Source: Candidatus Parcubacteria bacterium
GTDB taxonomy: Bacteria; Patescibacteriota; Minisyncoccia; Phycocordibacterales; UBA2100
NCBI GenBank assembly: GCA_003599175.1
Contig: QZIY01000020.1
Span: forward strand, 1 to 52,159
Length of the DNA: 52,159 nucleotides
Direction: 5' to 3'
The notes below the pieces were generated by a model. That model saw only the letters and a list, made by a program, of their open reading frames with translations, was not told where the DNA came from and made no database searches. The position numbers were made by a program, and so were the translations under genes. Shown in pieces: positions 34,034 through 41,987 of this stretch (position 1 is the stretch's first letter; each line of letters begins with the position of its first letter).

Positions 34034-35005
34034 ATGCTCACGATCGTCATGTACCATTATGTGCGCGACATTGCAGGGTCACCGTATCCAGGTATTAGAG
34101 GGCGTACGCTCGGGGAATTCGACGGCCAACTTGAATATCTTTCTCGACATTACGTGCATGTGAGCTTGCAAGATGTGATGGATGCGGCAGGAGGAAGAAT
34201 GACGCTACCCGAGAACGCTTATCACCTGACATTTGATGACGGCCTTTCGGATCACTATCGGAACGTATTTCCGCGCCTTCGCGAGCGCGGCATTCCCGCA
34301 TCCTTCTATCCGCCCACCCAAAGCGCACTTAATTCAGTGGTCCTCGAAGTGCACAAAATCCAATTTTTACTTTCAGTCATCACCGATTATGGCGCGCTTG
34401 CGAATGAAATTTTTTCCATGGCTGCTGCTTACCGTTCAGAGTATGAATTTCCCTCTGAAGCAGGACTCCGTGCTCAGTTTGTCAACATCAGGAGTCGCTT
34501 TGATCCGCCCGAAGTCGTGTTGGTCAAGCGGCTGCTACAGACCGGTTTGCCCGGTCCAGTTCGCACTGGAGTCATCGGAGAGCTCTTCGCGCTTCATGTC
34601 ACAACCGATGAAGCTGCGTTTGCGCACGAACTCTATATGACAATGGAGGATATGCGGGAGATGTACAAGTCGGGCATGGAATTTGGAGGACATGGATATC
34701 GGCACGCACGAATGCATGGTATGAAACTCGACGAGCAGGAATTCGAGATCAAAAAAAGTCGGGAATTGATGCGTATGTTGCACGGCAGGGAGCAGCCGTG
34801 GGTGATGAACTACCCGTTTGGCAGTTACGACGAGGAAACAGTGCGGCTCGCGCAAAAATACCACGCGATTCTCGGACTCACGACCAAGGCAGAGCTGGTG
34901 CACGGTTTCGATCGTCCGCTCGAGCTTGAACGGCTCGATACGAATGACTTGCCGCTCTCCGGCGATGCGCCGATTTCAAGATGGACGGCGCAGGTGTTGG
35001 TGTGA
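34034..35005 (+). CDS. polysaccharide deacetylase (CE4), second copy
   Basis: 323-residue CE4 deacetylase. TIVMYHYVRD is the barrel start, LTFDDGLSDHYRN has the metal Asp pair, and GGHGYRHARMHGM the H-x-x-H type site; MNYPFGSYDEETV follows. A central insert of about 100 residues separates the first motif from the others, unlike the deacetylase at 954. No signal peptide is seen. It starts one nt after the preceding stop. Confidence 0.85.
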   Translation: MLTIVMYHYVRDIAGSPYPGIRGRTLGEFDGQLEYLSRHYVHVSLQDVMDAAGGRMTLPENAYHLTFDDGLSDHYRNVFPRLRERGIPASFYPPTQSALNSVVLEVHKIQFLLSVITDYGALANEIFSMAAAYRSEYEFPSEAGLRAQFVNIRSRFDPPEVVLVKRLLQTGLPGPVRTGVIGELFALHVTTDEAAFAHELYMTMEDMREMYKSGMEFGGHGYRHARMHGMKLDEQEFEIKKSRELMRMLHGREQPWVMNYPFGSYDEETVRLAQKYHAILGLTTKAELVHGFDRPLELERLDTNDLPLSGDAPISRWTAQVLV

Positions 35006-35017
35006 AATACTGATTAT

Positions 35018-35719
35018 ATGAACATCATTGCGCTCATCCTCGCCCGCGGCGGCAGCAAGCGGTTTCCGGGGAAAAATCTATACCCGCTGCTCGGAAAGCC
35101 CCTGATTGCACATTCTATCATCGCTGCGAAAGCGACGACGAAGATCGATCGGGTGATCGTCTCGACCGACAGCGAGGAAATTGCCGCGGTGGCGCGGGAA
35201 TATACCGCGGAAGTCCCATTCATGCGCCCCTCGGAACTTGCGAGCGATTCCGCAAAGGCGATTGACGTCGTGCGTCACATCATCGGGATGCTCGAACAAG
35301 ACGGTTATAAGGCCGGTTACGTTGTCACATTACAGCCAACAACACCCGTAATCGAACCGGCGCAGATCGATGCGGCGATCGAGCTTGCGATCGAGAAAAA
35401 TGCAGAGTCTGTCGTGAACGTATCGGAAATAGATACCATCAATCACCCGTACAACATCCGCGAAATTCGAGAGGATGGCACCGCGCATTTCTGGCAAGAA
35501 AAATTGCATTACGAGGCGCTCGGCAAAGATAGACCGAAGTTTTATCACGCTGCCAATCTGTGGCTATCGAGTTACGACACGGTGATGAAAGAGGGGAAAT
35601 TTGAAGGAGAAAAAAATTATCCCATCATCGTGCCGCCGATTTATTCGAGCGATATCGATTTTAAGGAAGATCTGGAACGACTTGAAGCCATCCTTTCCAG
35701 CTGGAAGAAAAACGGCTAG
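35018..35719 (+). CDS. CMP-nonulosonic acid synthetase (NeuA family)
   Basis: 233-residue cytidylyltransferase that activates sialic-type acids with CTP. The signature ALILARGGSKRFPGKNLYPL lies at the N-terminus, followed by DRVIVSTDSEEIAAVA and the substrate-binding VTLQPTTPVIEPAQI. It precedes a NeuC-type epimerase gene, and a full-length NeuB gene lies at 40956, so a complete UDP-GlcNAc to CMP-nonulosonate route can be drawn from this region. Confidence 0.92.
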   Translation: MNIIALILARGGSKRFPGKNLYPLLGKPLIAHSIIAAKATTKIDRVIVSTDSEEIAAVAREYTAEVPFMRPSELASDSAKAIDVVRHIIGMLEQDGYKAGYVVTLQPTTPVIEPAQIDAAIELAIEKNAESVVNVSEIDTINHPYNIREIREDGTAHFWQEKLHYEALGKDRPKFYHAANLWLSSYDTVMKEGKFEGEKNYPIIVPPIYSSDIDFKEDLERLEAILSSWKKNG

Positions 35720-35722
35720 TAT
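35694..35722 (+). promoter_or_regulatory. promoter before the NeuC-type gene
   Basis: TTTCCA, a 17-nt spacer, then TAGTAT, which ends seven nt before the ATG at 35730. It overlaps the end of the upstream gene. Confidence 0.45.
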
Positions 35723-35729
35723 CCAGACA

Positions 35730-36878
35730 ATGGCAGATAAGCGGACGATTGCGGTACTCACGGGGAAGCGCGGCGGATTCGGCGCGATGATTACGATGGT
35801 CGAAGCGCTGAAACGTGATCCAAAAATCAGCGTTGAGCCGATTACTACCGACATGCACCTGAACCCTTTTTTTGGTGATACGGTCAAGGAAGTTGAGAGA
35901 TCATATGGCCCGACCCATCGCGTACCGACCGATCAAAAAGACGACACGAGTGAAGAGCGAGCACAGACACTTGCGCGCACCATGGCGGGCATGGTCGATA
36001 TACTCTCGAAAATTAAACCTGATGTTTTGGTGACGTTGGGGGATCGCGGCGAAGTTTTGGCGGCAGCAAACGCCGCGCTCGAACTCAATATTCCAGTCGC
36101 CCACATCCTTGGAGGCGATACTGCAGGAAACCGAGATGGCGTACGTATCCATGCCATCACCAAACTTGCGCATTTGCATTTTCCAGCCAACAAAGACGCA
36201 TACAAACGCATCTTGAAATTAGGCGAAGAGAAATGGCGCGTCTTCGACTTTGGCTCTACCTATATCGATCTTGCGGTGCAGAAAAAGTTTACGCCGAATA
36301 CAGAAGTGCGGCGGAAGTACAACATCAAACCAGATGAGCCGTACCTTCTCTGCATTCAGCATCCGACGACGCTCGACGAAACCCGCTCATATGACGAAGC
36401 AAAGACGGTATACGAGGGGCTGAAGCGCACGGGTATGCGTACGATCATTGTCTGGCCATGCAGTGATCAAGGGTATTCACTCGTCCTCAAGGCACTCGAT
36501 GAGTATAAAAATGTGCCGCAATTCAGTATTCACAAAAATATCGAAGTACAGGATTTTTGGGGACTCATGGATGGTGCCTCTGCGATGGTAGGGAATTCTT
36601 CGAGCGGTCTCATGGAAACACCATACTTCAATCTGCCGTCCGTAACGGTCGGACACCGGCAAGACGGTCGAGCGCGAGACACCAATGGTATTGTGGTAGC
36701 TGAGCCGACGCCTGAAAAGGTCGAGAAGGCCGTTCTGAGAGCGATCTCACCCGCATTTAAGAAAAAGGTAAAAAATCATTTCGTCTTTGGCAAAGGAAAT
36801 GCGGGAGAGAAGATTGCTCATGTTCTCAAAACTATTCCACTGGGTGAAAAATTACTTCGCAAAAAAATAACGTTCTAA
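35730..36878 (+). CDS. UDP-N-acetylglucosamine 2-epimerase, hydrolysing type (NeuC-like)
   Basis: 382-residue GT-B fold enzyme that would convert UDP-GlcNAc (or a 2,4-diacetamido derivative) to the free manno sugar used by NeuB. Landmarks are VLTGKRGGFGAM, TDMHLNPFFG, VTLGDRGEVLAAA, HILGGDTAGNRDG followed by RIHAITKLAHLHF, and NSSSGLMETPYF. The ORF track starts at 35601 inside the upstream gene; the ATG at 35730 is preceded by a promoter and gives the family N-terminus. Whether the product is ManNAc or a legionaminic precursor cannot be told. Confidence 0.92.
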   Translation: MADKRTIAVLTGKRGGFGAMITMVEALKRDPKISVEPITTDMHLNPFFGDTVKEVERSYGPTHRVPTDQKDDTSEERAQTLARTMAGMVDILSKIKPDVLVTLGDRGEVLAAANAALELNIPVAHILGGDTAGNRDGVRIHAITKLAHLHFPANKDAYKRILKLGEEKWRVFDFGSTYIDLAVQKKFTPNTEVRRKYNIKPDEPYLLCIQHPTTLDETRSYDEAKTVYEGLKRTGMRTIIVWPCSDQGYSLVLKALDEYKNVPQFSIHKNIEVQDFWGLMDGASAMVGNSSSGLMETPYFNLPSVTVGHRQDGRARDTNGIVVAEPTPEKVEKAVLRAISPAFKKKVKNHFVFGKGNAGEKIAHVLKTIPLGEKLLRKKITF

Positions 36879-36883
36879 AGATT

Positions 36884-37810
36884 ATGAAAGTTTTAGTCAC
36901 TGGAGGCGCAGGATTTATCGGGTCGCATGTCGTCGACAAGCTCCTTTCGGATGGACACTCGGTTGCCGTCGTCGATGATTTTTCGTCGGGCAATGAGCTG
37001 AATGTCCGCAAAGGCGTGACGTATCACCGCACCAATCTCAATGATCCGAAACTTGCGGACGTGCTGAGAGAGGAAAAACCGGAAGCGATTTGTCATTTGG
37101 CGGCAAAGACCAATATGCGCGAATCGCTCGACGATCCATTTTCGGATATCGAAGGCAATGTGCGCGGACTCGTGGCGCTTCTCGAACTGGCTACTAAAAA
37201 GTACCCGATCAAAAAGTTTGTCTTTTCCTGCACCGGCGGCGCACTCTATGGTGATCCGGAGTATGTGCCGGTCGATGAAAACCATCCCACACGCCCTACT
37301 TCGCCTTACGGCATCTCCAAACTCTCCGGAGAAAAGTATCTCTATTATTACAACGCCGTGCACAATCTTCCGAGCATCTCTCTTCGCTACAGTAATGTGT
37401 ACGGACCGCGCAATGAACGCAAAAAACACAACGGCGCTGTCACGGTGTTCATCCAGCGAGTCCTCAAGGGAGAGCCAATCAAGATCAACGGCAGTGGTGA
37501 GCAAACGCGCGACTTTATCTTCGTCGAAGATGTTGCCCGTGCAAATGCGGCAGCTGTATCCGCAGATATCAAAGGTGCTGATGTGTGCAATATAAGCGGC
37601 GGCTCCGAGACGAGCGTGAATAGCATGATCGAGATCATCGAAAAACACGCAGGCAAAAAAGCGCAGGTCGAGCATGCGCCCGAAATCAAAGGCGAAATCA
37701 TGCGAAGTTTCATGTCGAATCAGAAAGCAAAGGATGTATTGGGGTGGTCGCCGAGCGCGAGTGTGGACGACGGTATCAAAAAGACTGTCGAGTACTTCGT
37801 AACGCTATAA
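36884..37810 (+). CDS. NAD-dependent sugar epimerase/dehydratase
   Basis: 308-residue extended SDR of the UDP-glucose 4-epimerase group. VTGGAGFIGSHVVDKLL is the NAD loop; SCTGGALYGDPEYVPVDE and SPYGISKLSGEKYLYYY give the Ser/Thr and Tyr-x-x-x-Lys active site; YGPRNERKKHNGAV is typical of GalE-like enzymes. It starts five nt after the NeuC-type gene and ends before a bidirectional terminator. Confidence 0.87.
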   Translation: MKVLVTGGAGFIGSHVVDKLLSDGHSVAVVDDFSSGNELNVRKGVTYHRTNLNDPKLADVLREEKPEAICHLAAKTNMRESLDDPFSDIEGNVRGLVALLELATKKYPIKKFVFSCTGGALYGDPEYVPVDENHPTRPTSPYGISKLSGEKYLYYYNAVHNLPSISLRYSNVYGPRNERKKHNGAVTVFIQRVLKGEPIKINGSGEQTRDFIFVEDVARANAAAVSADIKGADVCNISGGSETSVNSMIEIIEKHAGKKAQVEHAPEIKGEIMRSFMSNQKAKDVLGWSPSASVDDGIKKTVEYFVTL

Positions 37811-37818
37811 CAAAGAGA

Positions 37819-37843
37819 AAGAGGATCGGCAGAGCCGATCCTC
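37819..37843. terminator. bidirectional hairpin terminator
   Basis: An 11-bp perfect stem (AGAGGATCGGC, loop AGA) separates two convergent genes. The U-rich side is on the minus strand (CUUUCUCUUU), while the plus side has only UUA, so it acts most clearly on the minus-strand gene. Confidence 0.7.
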
Positions 37844-37864
37844 TTATGAAATGAACTGATTTTG

Positions 37865-38908
37865 TTATTGGTGCGCAATCTGCTCCATCACGTCGGCCAT
37901 CGTTGCTACGGCGTACCCAGGGCGAGGTTGGGCATCGCCGTATATAAGACGCTGTCGCGTAAGCATCATAAGACGCTCGTTCGTCTCCTTGAGATAACGC
38001 AGTATCTCGATCCTGAGATATTGCGGATCATCGGAGGCGACAAGCGCGGCAAGGCCTTGCTCGATCGGCTCCCATGCTTTGTCTCCAATCAATACCTGCT
38101 TTCGCTCCTGCAGGACCGACGGCCAGAACTCGATATTTGGTATCCTACGGATCGCTGCGCCGATCCCGAGTTCAGAGAGGAAACTGACCACAAGGTCAGC
38201 CCCGATCAGAAGCTGTGGCCCAGACAGCTCATTGCGTGTGATCAGGCGAGCAGTTATATGCGGTATGCTGTTCAACTGCTCGATGAGTCGATCATATGTT
38301 TCATCTCCGTCATCACCCGGATGACGCGACAGCACGAAATAGAATTTCCGATCAGGCAGTCCGATGAGCGCGGATCCGAGACCGCCCCAGAGCGCGATGT
38401 TTTGCTGGGGGAATTTCGTACCGGGACTCACGATCAATGTCTGTGCGCCGACGCCGAGCTCCGCACGAACCGTCTCGCGGTCTTTTTCGGGAAAATAGTA
38501 CATTTCGTGCATTGGGTTTCCGCTTACAAAGATGCGTACACTTTCTTTGTATAATCGCGCCGCGCCTTTTTTATCGGACGGCCCTATCACCGCGAGGGCA
38601 TCGATATCTCGCATCGAGTCATCTTCATGTGGCCGATGGTATACGAGATGCGTGTCAGCGTATCGCATGATCGGCACGTTGTACCGATGTGCCGCGCTGA
38701 TAGCCATACGCTCGATCCTGCCGCCGATGTCTGGGTCGGTCGCGAAGCCGCTCCAGAGTACGTGCGCGCTTTGAACCTCTTGTCCGACGTCGCGCTCGGA
38801 TGCGCGCATCAAGAGCGTACCTTCGTGTTTGCGCAGCATGAGCTCTCCCAGCAGTTTTTGGGCTGCGTTTACGGCTGCGGGATCACCGCATGCGAGCACT
38901 ACTTTCAT
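37865..38908 (-). CDS. GT-B-like protein of unknown function
   Basis: 347 residues, cytoplasmic. SGNPMHEMYYF, LIVSPGTKFPQQNIALWGGL and LLIGADLVVSFLSELGIGAA suggest a GT-B or UDP-sugar-2-epimerase-like fold, but I do not recognise a family. Unlike its neighbours it has both a classical promoter and a strong Shine-Dalgarno sequence (AGGAGAGG) before the ATG, and it is a single gene on the minus strand. It may therefore be a separately acquired gene (inference). Confidence 0.6.
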   Translation of the reverse strand: MKVVLACGDPAAVNAAQKLLGELMLRKHEGTLLMRASERDVGQEVQSAHVLWSGFATDPDIGGRIERMAISAAHRYNVPIMRYADTHLVYHRPHEDDSMRDIDALAVIGPSDKKGAARLYKESVRIFVSGNPMHEMYYFPEKDRETVRAELGVGAQTLIVSPGTKFPQQNIALWGGLGSALIGLPDRKFYFVLSRHPGDDGDETYDRLIEQLNSIPHITARLITRNELSGPQLLIGADLVVSFLSELGIGAAIRRIPNIEFWPSVLQERKQVLIGDKAWEPIEQGLAALVASDDPQYLRIEILRYLKETNERLMMLTRQRLIYGDAQPRPGYAVATMADVMEQIAHQ

Positions 38909-38945
38909 CTGCCTCTCCTATCAGGCAGGGAACTCAACTCAATAT

Positions 38946-38973
38946 TTTATACAACATTTTGTATGAAAATCAA
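38946..38973 (-). promoter_or_regulatory. sigma70 promoter of the 37865 gene
   Basis: On the minus strand TTGATT, a 16-nt spacer, then TATAAA, in an AT-rich gap. The leader is about 30 nt and contains the Shine-Dalgarno AGGAGAGG. Confidence 0.6.
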
Positions 38974-39000
38974 ATTTTCAGCAAATTACATCATGAACAT

Positions 39001-39029
39001 TTGATGATTGAGAAAACGTTTGATACATT
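39001..39029 (+). promoter_or_regulatory. promoter of the CysH gene
   Basis: TTGATG, a 17-nt spacer, then TACATT with an upstream TG (extended -10). It ends nine nt before the ATG at 39039. Confidence 0.5.
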
Positions 39030-39038
39030 TATGTCTCT

Positions 39039-39719
39039 ATGACCCCTGACGAAAAAGCAGACATCTCACGTGCACTCATCAAACTCACGCTCGAACGATA
39101 CCCGCGCGTATTCCTCGCATGCTCTTTCGGCAAAGACTCTCGCGTCTTGGTGGATCTTGCGACCTCGGTGAAGCCCGATGTCGAGATTTGCGGCATCGAT
39201 ACAGGATACGAATTCAAAGAGACGCTGGAATTTGCCAATGAACTCATCGAAAAGCGCAACCTCAATTTCAAATGGCTTCGCCCCACGCCCGAAGATGTGA
39301 AGCGTATCGATGAATACTATGGCGACAGCTTCATCAAAGACGATCAGTACAAATGCTGCGAGATGAAAATTCCAGCGATCAATAATGTCATCGGCGGATA
39401 CGATGCGTGGATCACAGGTCTCCGACGCGATGAGACGGAATTCCGCAAAAACACGGGCCTTATTGAGCAGGGCAAGATCGTGAAGGTGAATCCCATTGCA
39501 TTTTGGAATCACGATGATATCTGGACCTACATCAAAGACCACAAGCTTGAATATCACCCACTCTACGACAAAGGTTATCCGTCACTCGGCTGCGAGCCGT
39601 GCACAAAGGAGGGGAAGAACCAGAGTGGGGGCGGGCGACAGGGTAAATTCGAGCGCGCGGGCCGCTTCACTGGTACCGGCAATCAGGGACAAGAGTGCGG
39701 TTTGCATACCATGGTCTAA
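39039..39719 (+). CDS. APS/PAPS reductase family protein (CysH-like)
   Basis: 226-residue member of the CysH family, which reduces APS or PAPS to sulfite. FLACSFGKDSRVLVDLA is the PP-loop, YKCCEMKIPAI and PSLGCEPCT give the paired and spaced cysteines of a [4Fe-4S] cluster as in APS-type enzymes, and GQECGLHTMV is the catalytic cysteine tail. The next gene, 18 nt downstream, is a UDP-sulfoquinovose synthase, which consumes sulfite. No sulfite reductase or cysteine synthase is in the window, so sulfite for sulfonate sugar is the simplest role (inference). Confidence 0.87.
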   Translation: MTPDEKADISRALIKLTLERYPRVFLACSFGKDSRVLVDLATSVKPDVEICGIDTGYEFKETLEFANELIEKRNLNFKWLRPTPEDVKRIDEYYGDSFIKDDQYKCCEMKIPAINNVIGGYDAWITGLRRDETEFRKNTGLIEQGKIVKVNPIAFWNHDDIWTYIKDHKLEYHPLYDKGYPSLGCEPCTKEGKNQSGGGRQGKFERAGRFTGTGNQGQECGLHTMV

Positions 39720-39730
39720 AGCGGTAGTGT
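39702..39730 (+). promoter_or_regulatory. weak promoter before the sulfoquinovose synthase
   Basis: TTGCAT, a 17-nt spacer, then TAGTGT, ending seven nt before the ATG at 39738. It overlaps the end of the CysH gene. Confidence 0.35.
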
Positions 39731-39737
39731 TCAGACC

Positions 39738-40919
39738 ATGGCAATAAAAAGTAAGAAGCTCCGTGTGCTCGTTTTGGGCGGTGATGGCTATCTGGGCTGG
39801 CCGACGGCGATGTATTTTTCCAATCGAGGTCACGAGGTCGCGGTTGTCGACAATTTCAATAAGCGAAAGTGGGAAGCGGAAGTTGATGCGGAGCCATTGA
39901 TGCCCATCCCATCACTTCAGGAGCGCATCCGTATCTGGAAGAAAACAACCGGCAAGAAAATCAAAATGTATGTCGGCGATCTCTGTCATGAGCGTTTTGT
40001 CGCGCGCGTGTTCGATGAGTTCAAGCCCGACACGATCATTCACTTTGGTGAGCAACCCTCAGCACCTTTCTCAATGATCGGCAACGAACGAGCAGTGGAG
40101 ACGCAGGTCAACAATGTTGTCGGCAATTTGAATGTAATCTTTGCGATGAAGCGCTCGACACCGAATGCACATCTTGTGAAGCTCGGCACGATGGGCGAAT
40201 ATGGCACGCCGAATATTGATATCGAAGAAGGATGGCTCGACATTACTCACAAGGGGCGCAGAGATCGTCTTCTCTTTCCCAAAAAGCCGGGGTCCTTCTA
40301 TCATCTCTCGAAAGTCCATGACAGCCACAATCTCGAATTTGCATGCCGCACGTGGGATCTTGCGGTGACCGATCTCAATCAGGGTGTCGTATATGGCATT
40401 GAGACGGAAGAGACAAAGATGGCGCCTGGTCTTCACACCTCATTCCACTACGATGATATTTTCGGTACCGCACTCAACCGCTTTTGTGTACAGGCGGTCG
40501 CTGGCTTGCCGATCACGCCGTATGGCAAAGGTGGACAGAAACGCGGGTTTCTCAACATCGTCGATACGCTCCGCTGCGTCGAGCTCGCAGCGCTCCACCC
40601 GGCGAAAAAGGGCGAGTTTCGCGTCTTCAACCAATTCACTGAAGTTTTTAGCGTCAACGAACTTGCAGAAACGGTGAAAGAGGCGGCGAAGAAAATGAAC
40701 ATCAAGGCGACAGTCAAGCACATCAAAAACCCGCGCAAGGAGCAGGAAGAGCACTACTACAAGCCGGTGCACACCGGCTTGCCTAAGCTCGGTCTCAAAC
40801 CGCACCTCCTCTCCGACGTCTTGGTCGAGAGCATGATCGCCAAAATCATTGAGCACAAAGATCACATTGAGGAAGAAATCATCATGCCGCGCGTGGTGTG
40901 GGAGAAAAAGAAGAACTAA
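39738..40919 (+). CDS. sqdB: UDP-sulfoquinovose synthase
   Basis: 393-residue SDR that joins sulfite to UDP-glucose. It matches SQD1/SqdB along its length: VLVLGGDGYLGWPTAMYFSN, HFGEQPSAPFSMIGNERA, KLGTMGEYGTPNIDIEEGW, SFYHLSKVHDSHNLEF (Tyr-x-x-x-Lys), DLNQGVVYGIET and YGKGGQKRGFLNI. These signatures are specific to this family among SDRs. The product normally feeds sulfolipid or, in some archaea, N-glycans containing sulfoquinovose. No SqdX/SQD2-type lipid transferase is recognised here, so use in the surface glycan is more likely (inference). Confidence 0.94.
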   Translation: MAIKSKKLRVLVLGGDGYLGWPTAMYFSNRGHEVAVVDNFNKRKWEAEVDAEPLMPIPSLQERIRIWKKTTGKKIKMYVGDLCHERFVARVFDEFKPDTIIHFGEQPSAPFSMIGNERAVETQVNNVVGNLNVIFAMKRSTPNAHLVKLGTMGEYGTPNIDIEEGWLDITHKGRRDRLLFPKKPGSFYHLSKVHDSHNLEFACRTWDLAVTDLNQGVVYGIETEETKMAPGLHTSFHYDDIFGTALNRFCVQAVAGLPITPYGKGGQKRGFLNIVDTLRCVELAALHPAKKGEFRVFNQFTEVFSVNELAETVKEAAKKMNIKATVKHIKNPRKEQEEHYYKPVHTGLPKLGLKPHLLSDVLVESMIAKIIEHKDHIEEEIIMPRVVWEKKKN

Positions 40920-40943
40920 CTTTCTTTTTTTTTAGGAGACCGC

Positions 40944-40949
40944 TAGACT
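40944..40949 (+). promoter_or_regulatory. -10 hexamer TAGACT before the second neuB
   Basis: TAGACT ends six nt before the ATG at 40956. The -35 region is only T-rich. Confidence 0.35.
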
Positions 40950-40955
40950 GCCGGT

Positions 40956-41978
40956 ATGAGCAAAAAGGTCTCCTTAAACGGTAGGATGGTGGGCGAAGGC
41001 GAGCCCGTGTACATCATCGCTGAAGGTGGGCTTACGAATTGGGGGCAGCTCGATTTGGCAAAAAAGCAGGCGGATGCCGCTTTGGTGGCGAAATGCGACT
41101 CGGTGAAATATCAGGCACAGACGACCGAAGCACTGGTCTCGAAAGTTGCCTCGCCGTATTGGTACGATCGGCTCAAATATAAAGAGCTACCGCATGATCA
41201 ATTGCGCGAGCTGATGGAGTATTGTAAGGAAATCGGCATCCAAGGATTTATCACGGCGCATACGGAAGTCGATCTCGAATTTCTTGACAAAGATTTAAAT
41301 ATTCCATTTCACAAAATCGGGTCAGGCGAATCACTCAACTTCGAATTTTTGGAAAAAGTTGGTGCGTGCAAAAAACCGGTCATCATGTCGCTCGGACTTC
41401 ATGTATCGATCGACGAAGTCAAAGAATCTGTTGCAGCGCTCGAGCGGGGAGGTACGCGCGACATTGTGCTCATGCATTGCAACACTATCTACCCGACTCC
41501 GTGGGAGATCATGGATCTTTCAATCATTCAAAAATTGAAAGAGACTTTTGATTATCCGATTGGCTATTCGGATCACACACCGGGCTGGCACATTCCTCTC
41601 GCTGCCGTTGCGCTCGGTGCCACTGTGATCGAGAAGCATCTTTCGTTTGACCTCACCGACGAACGCTCATTTGACTCTGCGGTTTCGTGCACACCAGAAA
41701 CCTTGATTACGATGGTGGAACAATTGAGGCAAGTAGATGCGGCAAGATTTGATCGCAAGGGCGAGCGGCCAAACGCTATTTTGAAAGGGCGTGAATGGGC
41801 GCGGCAATCGATCGTGGCGACGACGAACATCGCAAAGGGAACTGAGATCACTCGCGAGATGCTTACGGTAAAGCGACCAGGAACAGGACTCCCGCCGGAA
41901 AAGGTTGCAGACATCGTCGGCAAAACGGCGACGCGAAATATCGGTGAAGACGAATTGATTCTGGAATCTGACTTTTAA
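40956..41978 (+). CDS. NeuB-family nonulosonic acid synthase, full length
   Basis: 340-residue PEP-dependent synthase with the SAF domain kept. The barrel has FITAHTEVDLEFL, KIGSGESLNFEFL, MHCNTIYPTPWE, GYSDHTPGWHIPL and VIEKHLSFD; the C-terminal domain reads RQSIVATTNIAKGTEITREM. The first motif is divergent (AEGGLTNWGQ in place of the usual EIGINHNG), so the substrate may differ from that of the enzyme at 16580. It likely works with the NeuC-like and NeuA-like proteins at 35018-36878. Confidence 0.9.
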   Translation: MSKKVSLNGRMVGEGEPVYIIAEGGLTNWGQLDLAKKQADAALVAKCDSVKYQAQTTEALVSKVASPYWYDRLKYKELPHDQLRELMEYCKEIGIQGFITAHTEVDLEFLDKDLNIPFHKIGSGESLNFEFLEKVGACKKPVIMSLGLHVSIDEVKESVAALERGGTRDIVLMHCNTIYPTPWEIMDLSIIQKLKETFDYPIGYSDHTPGWHIPLAAVALGATVIEKHLSFDLTDERSFDSAVSCTPETLITMVEQLRQVDAARFDRKGERPNAILKGREWARQSIVATTNIAKGTEITREMLTVKRPGTGLPPEKVADIVGKTATRNIGEDELILESDF

Positions 41979-41987
41979 TCCCACGCC

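Noticed and set aside
40905-40933. Terminator after sqdB (AAAAAGAA/TTCTTTTT stem)
   Set aside because: Only A-U pairs and partly inside the coding sequence; too weak to call.
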